Source: Pseudomonadota bacterium (lineage in GTDB: Bacteria > Pseudomonadota > Alphaproteobacteria > Puniceispirillales > Marisalimonadaceae). From it: a stretch of 42,245 nucleotides of DNA. This document shows positions 1-8,730 of this stretch, in pieces. The stretch lies in contig JAOESH010000015.1 in assembly GCA_028382005.1 (NCBI GenBank), forward strand, positions 1-42,245, read 5' to 3'. Within the stretch, counting starts at the first letter, position 1. Each line of letters opens with the position of its first letter. Under the pieces are notes generated by a model. It saw nothing but the letters and a program-made list of their open reading frames with translations. It ran no database searches and was not told the origin of the DNA. Both the position numbers and the translations under genes were made by a program.

Positions 1-687
1 TGTGAGAATAATCTCTAAACCTTCAGTTTCAAGTTGCCAATGCTTTAAATCGCCAAATTCAAATTTTGCTCTATGGTATGGAGATCTAATAATTTTAATA
101 GAAAGTGATCCTTCAGGCCAATAATCTGCTCCATAAATTTCTGTTCCTAATACTTTTTTTAATCCATCAATTCTAGGAACTCTTCTTCCTACAGATTTGC
201 TATCTACAGGTTCTTTTATCTCATCAGAATTAACATTCATAACAGCAGTTATAATTTTTTGATAACCAGTACATCTGCATAAAACACCAGATAAAGCTTC
301 CTCAACTTCCTTTTTACTTGGAGTTGAATTCTTTTTAAGAAGAGCCGAAGCTGTTATTAAAAGACCAGGTGTGCATATTCCACATTGTGCAGCACCATGT
401 TTAAGAAATGATTTTTGAAGATTATTAATGCCATTTAAGCTTAATCCTTCAATAGTCTGTATATTCTTTTTTTCTGCTTTTGCTATTGTCATAAGACATG
501 AGCAGATAGGCTCATCATCAACTAGGATCGTACAAGAACCACAATCTCCAGCATTACAGCCTATTTTTGTGCCCATTAAGCTTAAATCTTCTCTCAAAAT
601 CTTACTTATTCTGTCAGATGGATTTACTAATAAGTTTTGCTTTTTATTATTTAAATAAAAATCAATTTTAATTTTAGCATTATTCAT
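1..687 (-). CDS. Molybdenum hydroxylase, fused [2Fe-2S] + molybdopterin subunit (partial, 3' end beyond left edge)
   Basis: A reading frame opens with ATG at 687 and runs off the left edge (229 residues visible). Residues 1-75 form a plant-type ferredoxin domain with Cys44, Cys49, Cys52 and Cys64. Residues 76-150 form the second [2Fe-2S] domain with QCGICTPG (Cys102, Cys105) and LCRCTGY (Cys137, Cys139). From about residue 165 the chain continues into VGRRVPRIDGLKKVLG and IRSPYHRAKF, which is the N-terminus of the molybdopterin-binding subunit of the xanthine dehydrogenase/CO dehydrogenase family. The small and large subunits are therefore fused. These enzymes hydroxylate N-heterocycles or oxidise aldehydes and pass electrons to FAD. 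The FAD subunit lies one base upstream, so the two are almost surely co-translated. The substrate is not readable. Confidence 0.9.
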   Translation of the reverse strand, partial: MNNAKIKIDFYLNNKKQNLLVNPSDRISKILREDLSLMGTKIGCNAGDCGSCTILVDDEPICSCLMTIAKAEKKNIQTIEGLSLNGINNLQKSFLKHGAAQCGICTPGLLITASALLKKNSTPSKKEVEEALSGVLCRCTGYQKIITAVMNVNSDEIKEPVDSKSVGRRVPRIDGLKKVLGTEIYGADYWPEGSLSIKIIRSPYHRAKFEFGDLKHWQLETEGLEIILT

Positions 688-688
688 A

Positions 689-1537
689 TTAACCTTTAAT
701 TTTAAATTTATTGATAGTCTCTATAATTGAGTCTTTTACTAAAACCCTTGATACTTCAAGTCTATATTCATTAGTTCCTCTTATGTCGTCAATTGGAGAT
801 ATATGATTTTGGTATTGAAAATCATAAATATCTGCGATTAAGTCAGAATTTGTACTCTTCCCAATTAGAATATTTTCTAGTTCTCTCAGTCTTTTGGCCA
901 CAGCACTACAAGAACCTATAGATATAGCAATGTCTGATATAATATCGCCATCTAAGTTTATTTTACAGGCAACCATTGCAATCGAGATGACTAAATATTT
1001 TCGTGCGCCTAATTTAACAAACGATGAACGTCCTCTTTCAGCTTTTTGAGGAATAAGTATTGCAGATAATATTTCATTTTTCTTTAATTCTGTGTTTCTA
1101 GATCCTTTAATAAAATCTTCTAATTTCAAGATTCTTTTTCCGTTTATAGATATCAATTCAATCGACGCATCCAAAGATAAAAGACAGGGGACTCCATCTG
1201 CGGCGGGGGAAGCATTGCATAAATTACCTCCTATAGTTCCTACATTTTGTATTTGTCTAGACCCTACTTGTGAACTACATTCTTTAAGCATTTCGTAACA
1301 ATTTGGTAATTCTTCATTTTCGAGATCAGACCAAGTTGTTCCCGAACCAATTCTACGGAATCCATTTTCAATACTAACGGTTCTTAATGATTTAATAGCT
1401 GATATGTCTAATATATTACTGCCTAGACTATCTTCTTGTGTTGTTGGAAATAAGTCTGTGCATCCTGCTGCAATGGTAAGTTCTCCCTTTGACAGAGTTG
1501 CAATTGCATCATTTAAATTTTTAGGTCTGTAATACAA
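689..1537 (-). CDS. Molybdenum hydroxylase FAD-binding subunit (CoxM/XdhB type)
   Basis: 282 aa, the usual length of a separate FAD subunit of xanthine dehydrogenase-family enzymes. The N-terminal YYRPKNLNDA opening, the pyrophosphate-binding AAGCTDL near residue 25 (family AGGTDL) and the TIGGNLCNASPAAD segment near residue 100 identify the FAD-binding PCMH fold. It carries electrons from the Fe-S domains of the gene that starts one base downstream. The start is uncertain: the best available codon is TTG at 1537 with no Shine-Dalgarno. The preceding in-frame codons read V-R-N-F-L before YYRP and resemble the usual family N-terminus, but contain no ATG or GTG before an in-frame stop. Divergent from HyuA. 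Confidence 0.9.
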   Translation of the reverse strand: MYYRPKNLNDAIATLSKGELTIAAGCTDLFPTTQEDSLGSNILDISAIKSLRTVSIENGFRRIGSGTTWSDLENEELPNCYEMLKECSSQVGSRQIQNVGTIGGNLCNASPAADGVPCLLSLDASIELISINGKRILKLEDFIKGSRNTELKKNEILSAILIPQKAERGRSSFVKLGARKYLVISIAMVACKINLDGDIISDIAISIGSCSAVAKRLRELENILIGKSTNSDLIADIYDFQYQNHISPIDDIRGTNEYRLEVSRVLVKDSIIETINKFKIKG

Positions 1538-1679
1538 AAAATTTCTAACTAATTCTAAAAAAAAGGTTTTATTTATTTTTTAACAATCATTGATGATAAA
1601 CATAATATATGATCTAACATTTTTTTGTAAATTATTTTAAGTAAATTTTATTCCATCTTTAATCTATTGATTTTGAAAT
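1538..1679. promoter_or_regulatory. Divergent intergenic region between Mo-hydroxylase and hyuAB
   Basis: 142 bp, strongly AT-rich, that must hold the outward promoters of both operons. A short dyad ATCAT-TG-ATGAT lies near 1587-1598. No confident -35/-10 pair or RNA gene is visible. Confidence 0.4.
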
Positions 1680-3749
1680 ATGAAAAAAAATAAAACAAAT
1701 TCTGAAAAATTCAATGTTCTTGGTATAGATGTCGGTGGAACTTTCACTGACTTAATATATGTTAATAAAGAAAATAATGTCATAGAATTTGCTAAGGTTC
1801 CAACAACATCAGAAAATCAGGCATTTGGAGTTATGAATGCAATTAAAAAGGCTAATCTAGACTTAAATAAAGTAAAGTTAATCGTTCACGGAACCACAAC
1901 TTCTACCAATGCTTTATTAGAACGAAAATTATCCAAAACTGGTTTTATCACAACTAAAGGCTTTAGAGATATAATTGAATTAGGTAGAAGAACTAGACCT
2001 AATTCTTATGGCATGCATGGAAAATTTGTTCCAATAATATCTAGAGACTTGCGTTTTGAAGTTAATGAAAGGATTAATGCCAGTGGAAAAGTTATAACTC
2101 CACTTTCAGAACTTGAAGTAATCAACGCTACTAAAAAACTTTTAAAATTGGGTTGTGAATCTGTTGTCATTCATTTTCTTCATTCTTATGCTAACAATAA
2201 ACATGAACTCAAAACTTTAGAAATAATTTCTAAAATATGGCCGAATAATTACATAACTATGGGTCACTCATTACTCTCTGAAAATAGAGAGTATGAAAGA
2301 GGTGTTACCGCAGCTATTAATGCTAGTGTTCAACCTATACTCGAAAAATATCTTAATAAATTAGAAAAAGAACTTGTATCAAATGGATATGATGGTGAAT
2401 TACTTGTTATGAATGGTAATGGTGGTACTATTTCATCAAAATTAGTAATTGAAGAAGCCGCAAAGACAGTAATGTCAGGTCCTGCTTCGGGTGTTATTGC
2501 AGCCGCGCACACAGGAAAATCTTCAGGAACAAACAATATTATTACATATGATATGGGAGGCACTTCAACTGATGTTGCTTTAATTATTGGAAATGAACCA
2601 TCTGTTTCAAGTGATTTAGAAGTTGAATACGGTATGCCTGTTCATGTGCCTATGGTTGATGTAAGAACAGTAGGAGCGGGTGGTGGTTCAATAGCTAAAT
2701 TAAATTTAGCTGGTTTATTAGAAGTGGGTCCAGAAAGTGCTGGTTCGAAGCCTGGTCCAATTTGTTATGGTAATGGTGGAATTGTCCCAACTATTTCAGA
2801 TGCAAATCTCCTTCTAGGTCGATTGAATATATCAAAAATAATTTCAGATAATAAAACGGTCTCTTTAAATTATATTAAAAATATTTTTAATTCTTCTTTG
2901 GGAAAAGGACTAGGTCTTGACGAAGTTCAAACTGCTCAAGCAGTTGTAAAAATTGCTAATACAAAAATGGCAGGTGCCATAAGAATGGTTTCCATTTCAC
3001 TTGGTGTTGATCCTAGAGACTTCACTTTATTTGCTTTTGGAGGGGCTGGTCCATTACATGCAAGTTCATTAGCAAAAGAACTCGGGATTCCAAAAGTTTT
3101 AGTGCCAGCTCGACCAGGAATTACAAATGCTCTTGGTTGTGTTGTTGCTGATTTAAGACAAGATTTTACTAAGACTTTAAATGTTCCGCTTGAAAAAGTT
3201 AATGTTATTGATTTACATGCTATTTTTAAAAAGCAAAAAGAAAGAGGAGAAGAATTAATTAAAAAGCAAGGTCTTGATCTTACAGAAATGAGTTCAAGTT
3301 TCACCCTCGATATGCAATTTATTGGTCAAACTCATATTTTAAGAATTAACCTAGGTAATTCCAAACCAAATTTAAAATACATACAACAAAGCTTTGAAGA
3401 TGCCTACTTAAGAAGATTTAAAGTCGAATTACCTGAAATCAAGGCAAATATAGTTAATATTAATACCACAGTCCAAGGTCATAAAAGTCCGTTAGATATT
3501 ACATTGTTAAATAATATGTCTGGAAAAGTTCTTGATGTAGAAGATGCTATATTAGAATACAGAGAAGTATTTTTTAAAGATAAATTTATAAATACACCAA
3601 TTTACTCTAGAGATAAATTACCATTTCAATTTGAATTAAAAGGACCTGCAATAATTGAGCAAATGGATACTACAACGTTAATTGAGCCCGATGATAAGGT
3701 GTATGGAGATGATTTAGGTAATATATTTATTGAGGTAGGTGATTTTTAA
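1680..3749 (+). CDS. hyuA: Hydantoinase/oxoprolinase family protein, subunit A
   Basis: 689 aa, full length for N-methylhydantoinase A (HyuA). The actin/ASKHA-type ATP-binding signature GIDVGGTFTDL lies at about residues 15-25, HGTTTSTNALLER near 70-82, MSGPASGV near 265, YDMGGTSTDVAL near 290, VGAGGGSIA near 330 and FGGAGPLHA near 455. The family uses ATP to open cyclic amides (hydantoins, 5-oxoproline) or, in related enzymes, to carboxylate ketones. The stop overlaps the HyuB start (TAATG at 3747-3751), indicating translational coupling and a complex. A molybdenum hydroxylase lies divergently next door, suggesting a heterocyclic substrate that is hydroxylated and then opened. The exact substrate is unknown. 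Confidence 0.93.
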   Translation: MKKNKTNSEKFNVLGIDVGGTFTDLIYVNKENNVIEFAKVPTTSENQAFGVMNAIKKANLDLNKVKLIVHGTTTSTNALLERKLSKTGFITTKGFRDIIELGRRTRPNSYGMHGKFVPIISRDLRFEVNERINASGKVITPLSELEVINATKKLLKLGCESVVIHFLHSYANNKHELKTLEIISKIWPNNYITMGHSLLSENREYERGVTAAINASVQPILEKYLNKLEKELVSNGYDGELLVMNGNGGTISSKLVIEEAAKTVMSGPASGVIAAAHTGKSSGTNNIITYDMGGTSTDVALIIGNEPSVSSDLEVEYGMPVHVPMVDVRTVGAGGGSIAKLNLAGLLEVGPESAGSKPGPICYGNGGIVPTISDANLLLGRLNISKIISDNKTVSLNYIKNIFNSSLGKGLGLDEVQTAQAVVKIANTKMAGAIRMVSISLGVDPRDFTLFAFGGAGPLHASSLAKELGIPKVLVPARPGITNALGCVVADLRQDFTKTLNVPLEKVNVIDLHAIFKKQKERGEELIKKQGLDLTEMSSSFTLDMQFIGQTHILRINLGNSKPNLKYIQQSFEDAYLRRFKVELPEIKANIVNINTTVQGHKSPLDITLLNNMSGKVLDVEDAILEYREVFFKDKFINTPIYSRDKLPFQFELKGPAIIEQMDTTTLIEPDDKVYGDDLGNIFIEVGDF

Positions 3750-5488
3750 TGGGTATAGATAAAATAACATTGTCCGTTATTCAAGCAGGTCTTCAACAGG
3801 TTTGTGATGAAATGGATTTAACGTTTTCTCGCGCAGCTTTTTCTCCAGTTATCTCTGAAGCGAATGATCGTTCAGACGGTATTTATGCCGCTGAAAGCGG
3901 TGATCTTATTGCTCAAGGAATTGGAGGATTACCAGTTTTTGTTGGCACAATGGAGTATTCTACAAGAGAGCTTATTAGGTTAATAAATGAAGGTAAAGTT
4001 GATAAACCTTATGAGGATGACATCTACATTGTAAATGATCCTTACCTTGGTGGAACTCACTTAATGGACGTAAGGTTTGTAAAACCTTATTTCAGAAAAG
4101 GTAAAATTTTTTGCTGGCTGTCTAATACTGGCCATTGGCCAGATATTGGCGGAAGCGTTCCCGGTGGATTTTCAGCTTCTGCAACGGCTGTAGAACAAGA
4201 AGGGTTAAGATTACCTCCAGTTAAGCTGTTTAAGAAAGGGAAGCTAGATAATGAAATTTACTCTATTATTTGCTCCAATATTCGTGTTGCTGACCAAAGA
4301 ATTGGCGATGTAAAAGCTCAAGAAGCAGCTCTTTTAGTTGGAGAGGAACGTTTAAATATACTCCTAGATAAATATGGTGATGATATTGTAAAACAAAGCA
4401 TAGCAGAGTTAAGAAATGCAGCTTCAGATCAAATGAAGTCAATGATACAAGAAATTCCCGAAGGTATTTATAAATCGTCTGCTTGGGTTGACTCTGATGG
4501 TGTAGTTAACGAACCCTTAGAAATTAAATTATCAATTACAAAAAAAAAAGAAGAATTAGAATTTGATTTTTCTGGATCATCTAAACCATGTAAGGGACCA
4601 ATGAACTCTGTGTTAGCTACTACTTTAAGTTCTGTTTACCTAGCTATAAGACATATTTTTCCTGAAGTTCCCATAAATGGAGGTGCTTTTATTCCTCTCA
4701 AAGTTAAAAGGCCATTAAACACATTTTTAGATGCCCATTATCCAAGGCCTGTTTCTGGTTGTGCAGCAGAAGTTTCACAAAGAATTGCTGAAGCAGTTTT
4801 TATTGCATTAGTTGAAGTTCTTCCGTTAAGAGTTACTGCTGCACCTGCTGGCACTAGTGGAAACTTTGCTTTAGGTGGTTTTAATGAAGATACAAATAGT
4901 GACTTTGTAATGTATCAATTATCTGGGGGAGGATATGGTGGTAATTCAGATCACGATGGACTTGCAAATGGATGCTCAACTATCGGCATATCCAAAGCTC
5001 CACCCGTAGAGATTATGGAGCAAAAATTTCCAGTATTGTATCACCATTACGCTCTTCACGAAGGTTCAGGAGGTGCAGGGAAACAAAGAGGTGGCTTCGG
5101 CCTAGATTATAAGTTAGAGATTTTGTGTAATAATGCTCAAGCAAGTTTTGTAATGGATCACGGCAGATATGGTCCTCAAGGAGCTATGGGAGGACTAGAT
5201 GGTCAAGTTAATGTTGTTAATGTCCAGCAGTCAAAAAAAGTTTATACACCTATTCATTTATCTAAAGAGCAAGACATTCAGCTTACAAAAGGTGATACAG
5301 TTCATGTAAAAACACCGGGAGGTGGGGGTTATGGACATCCATTTGAGAGGAATGAATTATTAGTGTTAAAAGATGTAAAAGAAAAAAAATATTCTATAAA
5401 AGAAGCAACTAAACTTTTTGGTGTATGTATTAACGAAAAAGATTTTGAAATCGACCAAAAAGAAACAAAACTTTTGCGAAAAAATTAA
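3749..5488 (+). CDS. hyuB: Hydantoinase B/oxoprolinase family protein, subunit B
   Basis: 579 aa, normal for HyuB. Family hallmarks are the N-terminal stretch around SRAAFSPVISEANDRSDG, NDPYLGGTHLMD near residue 95, NTGHWPDIGGSVPGG near 125, GGGYGGNSDHDG near 395 and the C-terminal TPGGGGYGHP near 525. It pairs with HyuA as an ATP-dependent cyclic-amide hydrolase or related ligase, presumably cytosolic. It starts inside the HyuA stop codon. An acyl-CoA ligase follows after 62 bp and may or may not share the transcript. Confidence 0.93.
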   Translation: MGIDKITLSVIQAGLQQVCDEMDLTFSRAAFSPVISEANDRSDGIYAAESGDLIAQGIGGLPVFVGTMEYSTRELIRLINEGKVDKPYEDDIYIVNDPYLGGTHLMDVRFVKPYFRKGKIFCWLSNTGHWPDIGGSVPGGFSASATAVEQEGLRLPPVKLFKKGKLDNEIYSIICSNIRVADQRIGDVKAQEAALLVGEERLNILLDKYGDDIVKQSIAELRNAASDQMKSMIQEIPEGIYKSSAWVDSDGVVNEPLEIKLSITKKKEELEFDFSGSSKPCKGPMNSVLATTLSSVYLAIRHIFPEVPINGGAFIPLKVKRPLNTFLDAHYPRPVSGCAAEVSQRIAEAVFIALVEVLPLRVTAAPAGTSGNFALGGFNEDTNSDFVMYQLSGGGYGGNSDHDGLANGCSTIGISKAPPVEIMEQKFPVLYHHYALHEGSGGAGKQRGGFGLDYKLEILCNNAQASFVMDHGRYGPQGAMGGLDGQVNVVNVQQSKKVYTPIHLSKEQDIQLTKGDTVHVKTPGGGGYGHPFERNELLVLKDVKEKKYSIKEATKLFGVCINEKDFEIDQKETKLLRKN

Positions 5489-5500
5489 AATTTAATATAG

Positions 5501-5514
5501 TGTAATTTATTACA
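5501..5514. promoter_or_regulatory. Short inverted repeat upstream of acyl-CoA ligase
   Basis: TGTAA-N4-TTACA, a 5-bp perfect dyad 37 bp before the ligase start. It could be an operator, but such short AT-rich dyads occur by chance. Confidence 0.2.
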
Positions 5515-5550
5515 AAGAATTTATTAAGTTTAAATTTTGGAGAGAATAAT

Positions 5551-7185
5551 ATGTTAGGTTTGATGCAAGACCATCCTTTGTTAATTTCAAGTATTTTTGA
5601 GCATGCTGTTAGTAATTATGGAAAACAAGAAATTGTATCTAATACAGTTGAGGGTGGTATTCATAGATATAGTTATTCAAGTTGGGGTAAAAGAACTAAG
5701 AAATTAGCCAATGCCCTTAAATCATTAAATTTACAACAAGGTGATAAAGTTGGAACTTTAGCATGGAATGGTTATAGGCACTTAGAAATATATTATGCGA
5801 CTTCTTCTAGTGGCCTTATATGTCACACACTTAATCCTAGATTACACCCTGATCAAGTGTCCTATATTGTTAACCATGCCGAAGACAAAGTCTTATGTGT
5901 TGATTTGAATATTTTACCATTGATTGAAAAAGCATCAGAAAATTTTAAAACAGTTGAAGCTTTAGTGGTTATGACTGATGCAAAGAATATGGTAAAACCT
6001 AAAGTCAAAGATGACATTAAAGTTATATGTTATGAGGATTTCATCAAGGATGAATCTGATGAGTTTATTTGGCCACAATTAGATGAGAAAACGGCGTCAT
6101 CCTTATGCTACACTTCTGGAACCACAGGAAATCCAAAAGGTGTACTTTATTCACATAGATCTACAGTTCTTCATGCTTATGGGATGAATTTAAAAGATGT
6201 AGTTCCTTACGGAATTAAAGATGTAGTACTCCCTGTCGTTCCAATGTTTCATGTTAATGCCTGGGGCACACCATATGCGGCGCCAATGTGTGGAACTAAA
6301 ATTGTTTTCCCTGGTGCAAAGTTGGATGGTGAAAGCTTAACTGACCTTATGAATACAGAAAAGGTAACTATTTCCCTTGGAGTTCCAACTATTTGGCTTT
6401 TGTTATTAAATCACTTAAGAGCTTCAGGCAAAAAAATAGATACAGTCAAAAGGCTAGTTATAGGTGGGTCTTCATGTCCAAGAACATTATTTGAAGGGTT
6501 TGAAAATGAATTTGGAGCAGAGGTAATACATGCCTGGGGTATGACAGAATTGAGCCCATTAGGAACTGTGAATATGCCTGCATTAGGTGAAGAGCCAAAA
6601 AACAGGACTGAATATTATGATCAAAAAATTGCACAAGGCAGGACTATTTTTGGTCATAAAATGAAATTAGTTGACGATGACGGCAATGATTTACCAGAAG
6701 ATGGGGAAACTCAGGGTAGGTTGCTCTCAAAAGGTTTTTGGGTTTTAAAGGAATATTATAATGATACTACTGAAAAGGATAGATTTCTTGAGGGAGGATG
6801 GTTTGATACAGGTGATGTTGCTAAAATAGATGAGAATGGTTTTATGACTATAACTGACAGAACAAAAGATATTATAAAATCTGGTGGCGAATGGATAAGT
6901 TCTATTGATTTAGAAAATATTTGTGTTGGGCATCCAGAGGTTGCTAACGCTGCTGTTATTTCTGTCCCTCACGAAAAATGGGAAGAAAGACCTGTTTTAA
7001 TTGTTCAAGCCATGCCTGAAAAATCTCCATCAAAAGATGATATTTTAAAAATGTACGAAGGTAAAATTGCCAAATGGATGATACCAGATGATATAATTTT
7101 TACAGATACAATTCCTTTAGGAGCCACAGGTAAAATATTAAAAAATAAATTAAGAGATCAATTTGGTGGTCACAGAATAAGTTGA
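5551..7185 (+). CDS. AMP-forming acyl-CoA synthetase (DmdB/AlkK-like)
   Basis: 544 aa, ANL-superfamily ligase that activates a carboxylic acid through an acyl-adenylate to the CoA thioester. Core motifs are [11 protein letters not shown] (residues ~187-197), [12 protein letters not shown] near 330, [13 protein letters not shown] near 415, [13 protein letters not shown] near 435 and the catalytic-lysine region [14 protein letters not shown] at the C-terminus. The opening [19 protein letters not shown] and the overall pattern resemble 3-methylmercaptopropionate-CoA ligase (DmdB) and medium-chain ligases (AlkK), so DMSP-derived or medium-chain acids are plausible substrates. Start supported by GGAGAG nine bases upstream. 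It could feed the acyl-CoA dehydrogenases further right. Confidence 0.92.
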   Translation: MLGLMQDHPLLISSIFEHAVSNYGKQEIVSNTVEGGIHRYSYSSWGKRTKKLANALKSLNLQQGDKVGTLAWNGYRHLEIYYATSSSGLICHTLNPRLHPDQVSYIVNHAEDKVLCVDLNILPLIEKASENFKTVEALVVMTDAKNMVKPKVKDDIKVICYEDFIKDESDEFIWPQLDEKTASSLCYTSGTTGNPKGVLYSHRSTVLHAYGMNLKDVVPYGIKDVVLPVVPMFHVNAWGTPYAAPMCGTKIVFPGAKLDGESLTDLMNTEKVTISLGVPTIWLLLLNHLRASGKKIDTVKRLVIGGSSCPRTLFEGFENEFGAEVIHAWGMTELSPLGTVNMPALGEEPKNRTEYYDQKIAQGRTIFGHKMKLVDDDGNDLPEDGETQGRLLSKGFWVLKEYYNDTTEKDRFLEGGWFDTGDVAKIDENGFMTITDRTKDIIKSGGEWISSIDLENICVGHPEVANAAVISVPHEKWEERPVLIVQAMPEKSPSKDDILKMYEGKIAKWMIPDDIIFTDTIPLGATGKILKNKLRDQFGGHRIS

Positions 7186-7342
7186 TAAAAAAACCTTATT
7201 TTAAATTAAATTTGCCAGTTGAATAATCCAAAGGAATTTGAAAGTTAACTTCTTTAAGGAGACATTGTCTTAATAATCTCTAATAGTTAAGAAAGTTTGA
7301 TTGATAATTTATTTTGCAATTTTTTATTATTAAAAAGTCAAT

Positions 7343-8047
7343 TTACCTTGCATTTTCTTTTCCAGGAACTTCTATTATTAGTAATTCTGCATCACTGAGA
7401 GCATCCAGTTTTACTAATTTTTCTTCAGATACGGCAAGGCCATCACCTTTATTTGCTTCGTTTCCACTTACATTTATAGTTCCTTCAGATATTAAAATAT
7501 AAGCTTTACCAATAATATTATGTGTTATTTCGTCACCTTTATTAAGTCGTCCAGCATAAATTCTTGCATCTTGATTTATTTTTAATGGTGATTTGTTATC
7601 TCCAGATACTAGTAAAGTTAAAGATTTTGATGTTGGTTCTTTTGGAAATTCAGCCATATCCCAATCAGGTTTAATGCCAGTTGTTTTAGGTTTTATCCAA
7701 ATTTGATAAATATTTGTTTCTTCATCTTCTAAATTATTTTCAGAGTGCAATATTCCAGTACCCGCACTCATAACCTGAATATTCCCAGCTGTTGTTCTAC
7801 CTTCATTTCCTTTGTTGTCTTTATGTGTAATTGCACCTTTACGTACATAAGTTATAATTTCCATATCTTTATGAGGATGTGTATCAAAACCTGTATGAGG
7901 TGCTATTCTATCATCATTTATTACTAGTAACTCACCATGGCTCATTTTTTCTGGATTGTGGTAATTTGCAAAGCTAAAATGATGTTTGGCATTGAGCCAT
8001 CCATGGTTGGCGCCGCCAAGGTCTGCAAATTTTTGTTGTTTAATCAC
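7343..8047 (-). CDS. Pirin family bicupin protein
   Basis: 234 aa, the size of E. coli YhhW. The cupin metal ligands are intact: His57 and His59 in HTGFDTHPHKD, His101 and Glu103 in GILHSEN. The N-terminal NHGWLNAKHHFSFANYHNP is typical. Pirins bind Fe or Ni; some have quercetin 2,3-dioxygenase activity and others act in redox signalling. It lies 23 bp downstream of a DoxX gene in the same direction, with a LysR regulator divergent beyond, a common redox/quinone-stress arrangement. A 157-bp gap with no recognisable element separates its end from the convergent ligase. Confidence 0.93.
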   Translation of the reverse strand: MIKQQKFADLGGANHGWLNAKHHFSFANYHNPEKMSHGELLVINDDRIAPHTGFDTHPHKDMEIITYVRKGAITHKDNKGNEGRTTAGNIQVMSAGTGILHSENNLEDEETNIYQIWIKPKTTGIKPDWDMAEFPKEPTSKSLTLLVSGDNKSPLKINQDARIYAGRLNKGDEITHNIIGKAYILISEGTINVSGNEANKGDGLAVSEEKLVKLDALSDAELLIIEVPGKENAR

Positions 8048-8070
8048 GATTCATCTCCTATGAAATTTAA

Positions 8071-8514
8071 TTAAATAGAATTTTTAGATATTTTGGATTT
8101 AACAAGAGTGTCAATTTTTCTATTATCTATAGAAAAGTTTCCAGGCCCATTAACGACCAAAAATAGAAACCCACCAGCTATAGCAATATTTTTCATAAAC
8201 ATTATTATTTCAAGTTGATTACTAAAGTCTGAATGAAATATTAAACCTGATATTATGCAGAAACCTGCTAACAGAAAAGCTGCTATCTTTGTTTTCCAAC
8301 CAATTATAATTGCTATAGCAGCTAATATTTCAAGAATAATTACTAATGGTAATAAATAACTTGAAACACCCATGGATTCCATCCAACCAGAAGTGTTAGA
8401 GTAATTACCGATTTTATTTAAACCAGACATTAAAAACATTAAAGAGATTAATAAACGTCCAATAGGAGCGCTTGCAGTATTTATAATGGACGTGATTGAA
8501 TTAATTTTTGACAC
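8071..8514 (-). CDS. DoxX family membrane protein
   Basis: 147 aa with four predicted membrane helices (about residues 15-33, 51-68, 72-92, 105-125). GRLLISLMFLMSGLNKI near the N-terminus is the DoxX signature. DoxX-like proteins are quinone- or thiosulfate-linked or act in redox homeostasis; the precise role here is unknown. The start is GTG at 8514, chosen because a strong AAGGAGG lies at correct spacing just upstream. A perfect 16-bp hairpin sits 23 bp before the start. The pirin gene follows and is probably co-transcribed. Confidence 0.9.
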   Translation of the reverse strand: MSKINSITSIINTASAPIGRLLISLMFLMSGLNKIGNYSNTSGWMESMGVSSYLLPLVIILEILAAIAIIIGWKTKIAAFLLAGFCIISGLIFHSDFSNQLEIIMFMKNIAIAGGFLFLVVNGPGNFSIDNRKIDTLVKSKISKNSI

Positions 8515-8537
8515 AAGTATAATCCTCCTTAAAGAAA

Positions 8538-8576
8538 GAACATTAAATTAAAATCTTGTGTTTTAATTTAATGTTC
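8538..8576 (-). terminator. Perfect 16-bp stem-loop with T-rich tail in front of doxX
   Basis: Left arm 8538-8553 (GAACATTAAATTAAAA), 7-nt loop 8554-8560, right arm 8561-8576 with no mismatch. Read on the minus strand the stem is followed by TTTCTTT and then the AAGGAGG ribosome site of doxX. This suits an intrinsic terminator of the 43-aa gene or an attenuator controlling doxX-pirin. On the plus strand there is no T-tract. Confidence 0.6.
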
Positions 8577-8598
8577 AAAGTTAATCATATTAGTCTTA

Positions 8599-8730
8599 TT
8601 AATTTTTTTTATTTTTATTAGTTTCGTAATTTTCTTTTTTTTTCTTATAATCTTCTTCACTAAGTGCGTGCCATCCAATACATTTACCTGTTGGTGATCT
8701 TCCGCAACCACATTTATTTTCTTTAGTCAT
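8599..8730 (-). CDS. Small Cys-rich protein, 43 aa, CDGSH-like C-x-C..C-x3-H pattern
   Basis: ATG at 8730 preceded by GGAGAT at proper distance; stop TAA at 8599-8601. Residues 7-21 read CGCGRSPTGKCIGWH, placing Cys7, Cys9, Cys17 and His21 as C-x-C-x7-C-x3-H. This closely resembles, with one residue fewer, the 3Cys:1His [2Fe-2S] ligand pattern of CDGSH (mitoNEET-type) proteins. The rest is a lysine/asparagine-rich tail. Zinc binding is the alternative. It is first in line before DoxX and pirin and divergent from LysR, so a redox role is plausible. I do not recognise a named family. Confidence 0.75.
   Translation of the reverse strand: MTKENKCGCGRSPTGKCIGWHALSEEDYKKKKENYETNKNKKN

Noticed and set aside
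1092-1298. Plus-strand open frame inside the FAD subunit gene
   Set aside because: Antisense shadow of a clearly conserved gene; no ribosome site or recognisable product.
2936-3304. 122-codon minus-strand frame inside hyuA
   Set aside because: Its opposite strand codes for conserved HyuA motifs (FGGAGPLHA region); codon composition looks like a mirror frame.
7186-7342. AAGGAGA followed by TTG near 7257-7270, suggesting a small gene
   Set aside because: The frame ends after two codons (TTG TCT TAA). No RNA gene or strong hairpin is visible in this spacer.
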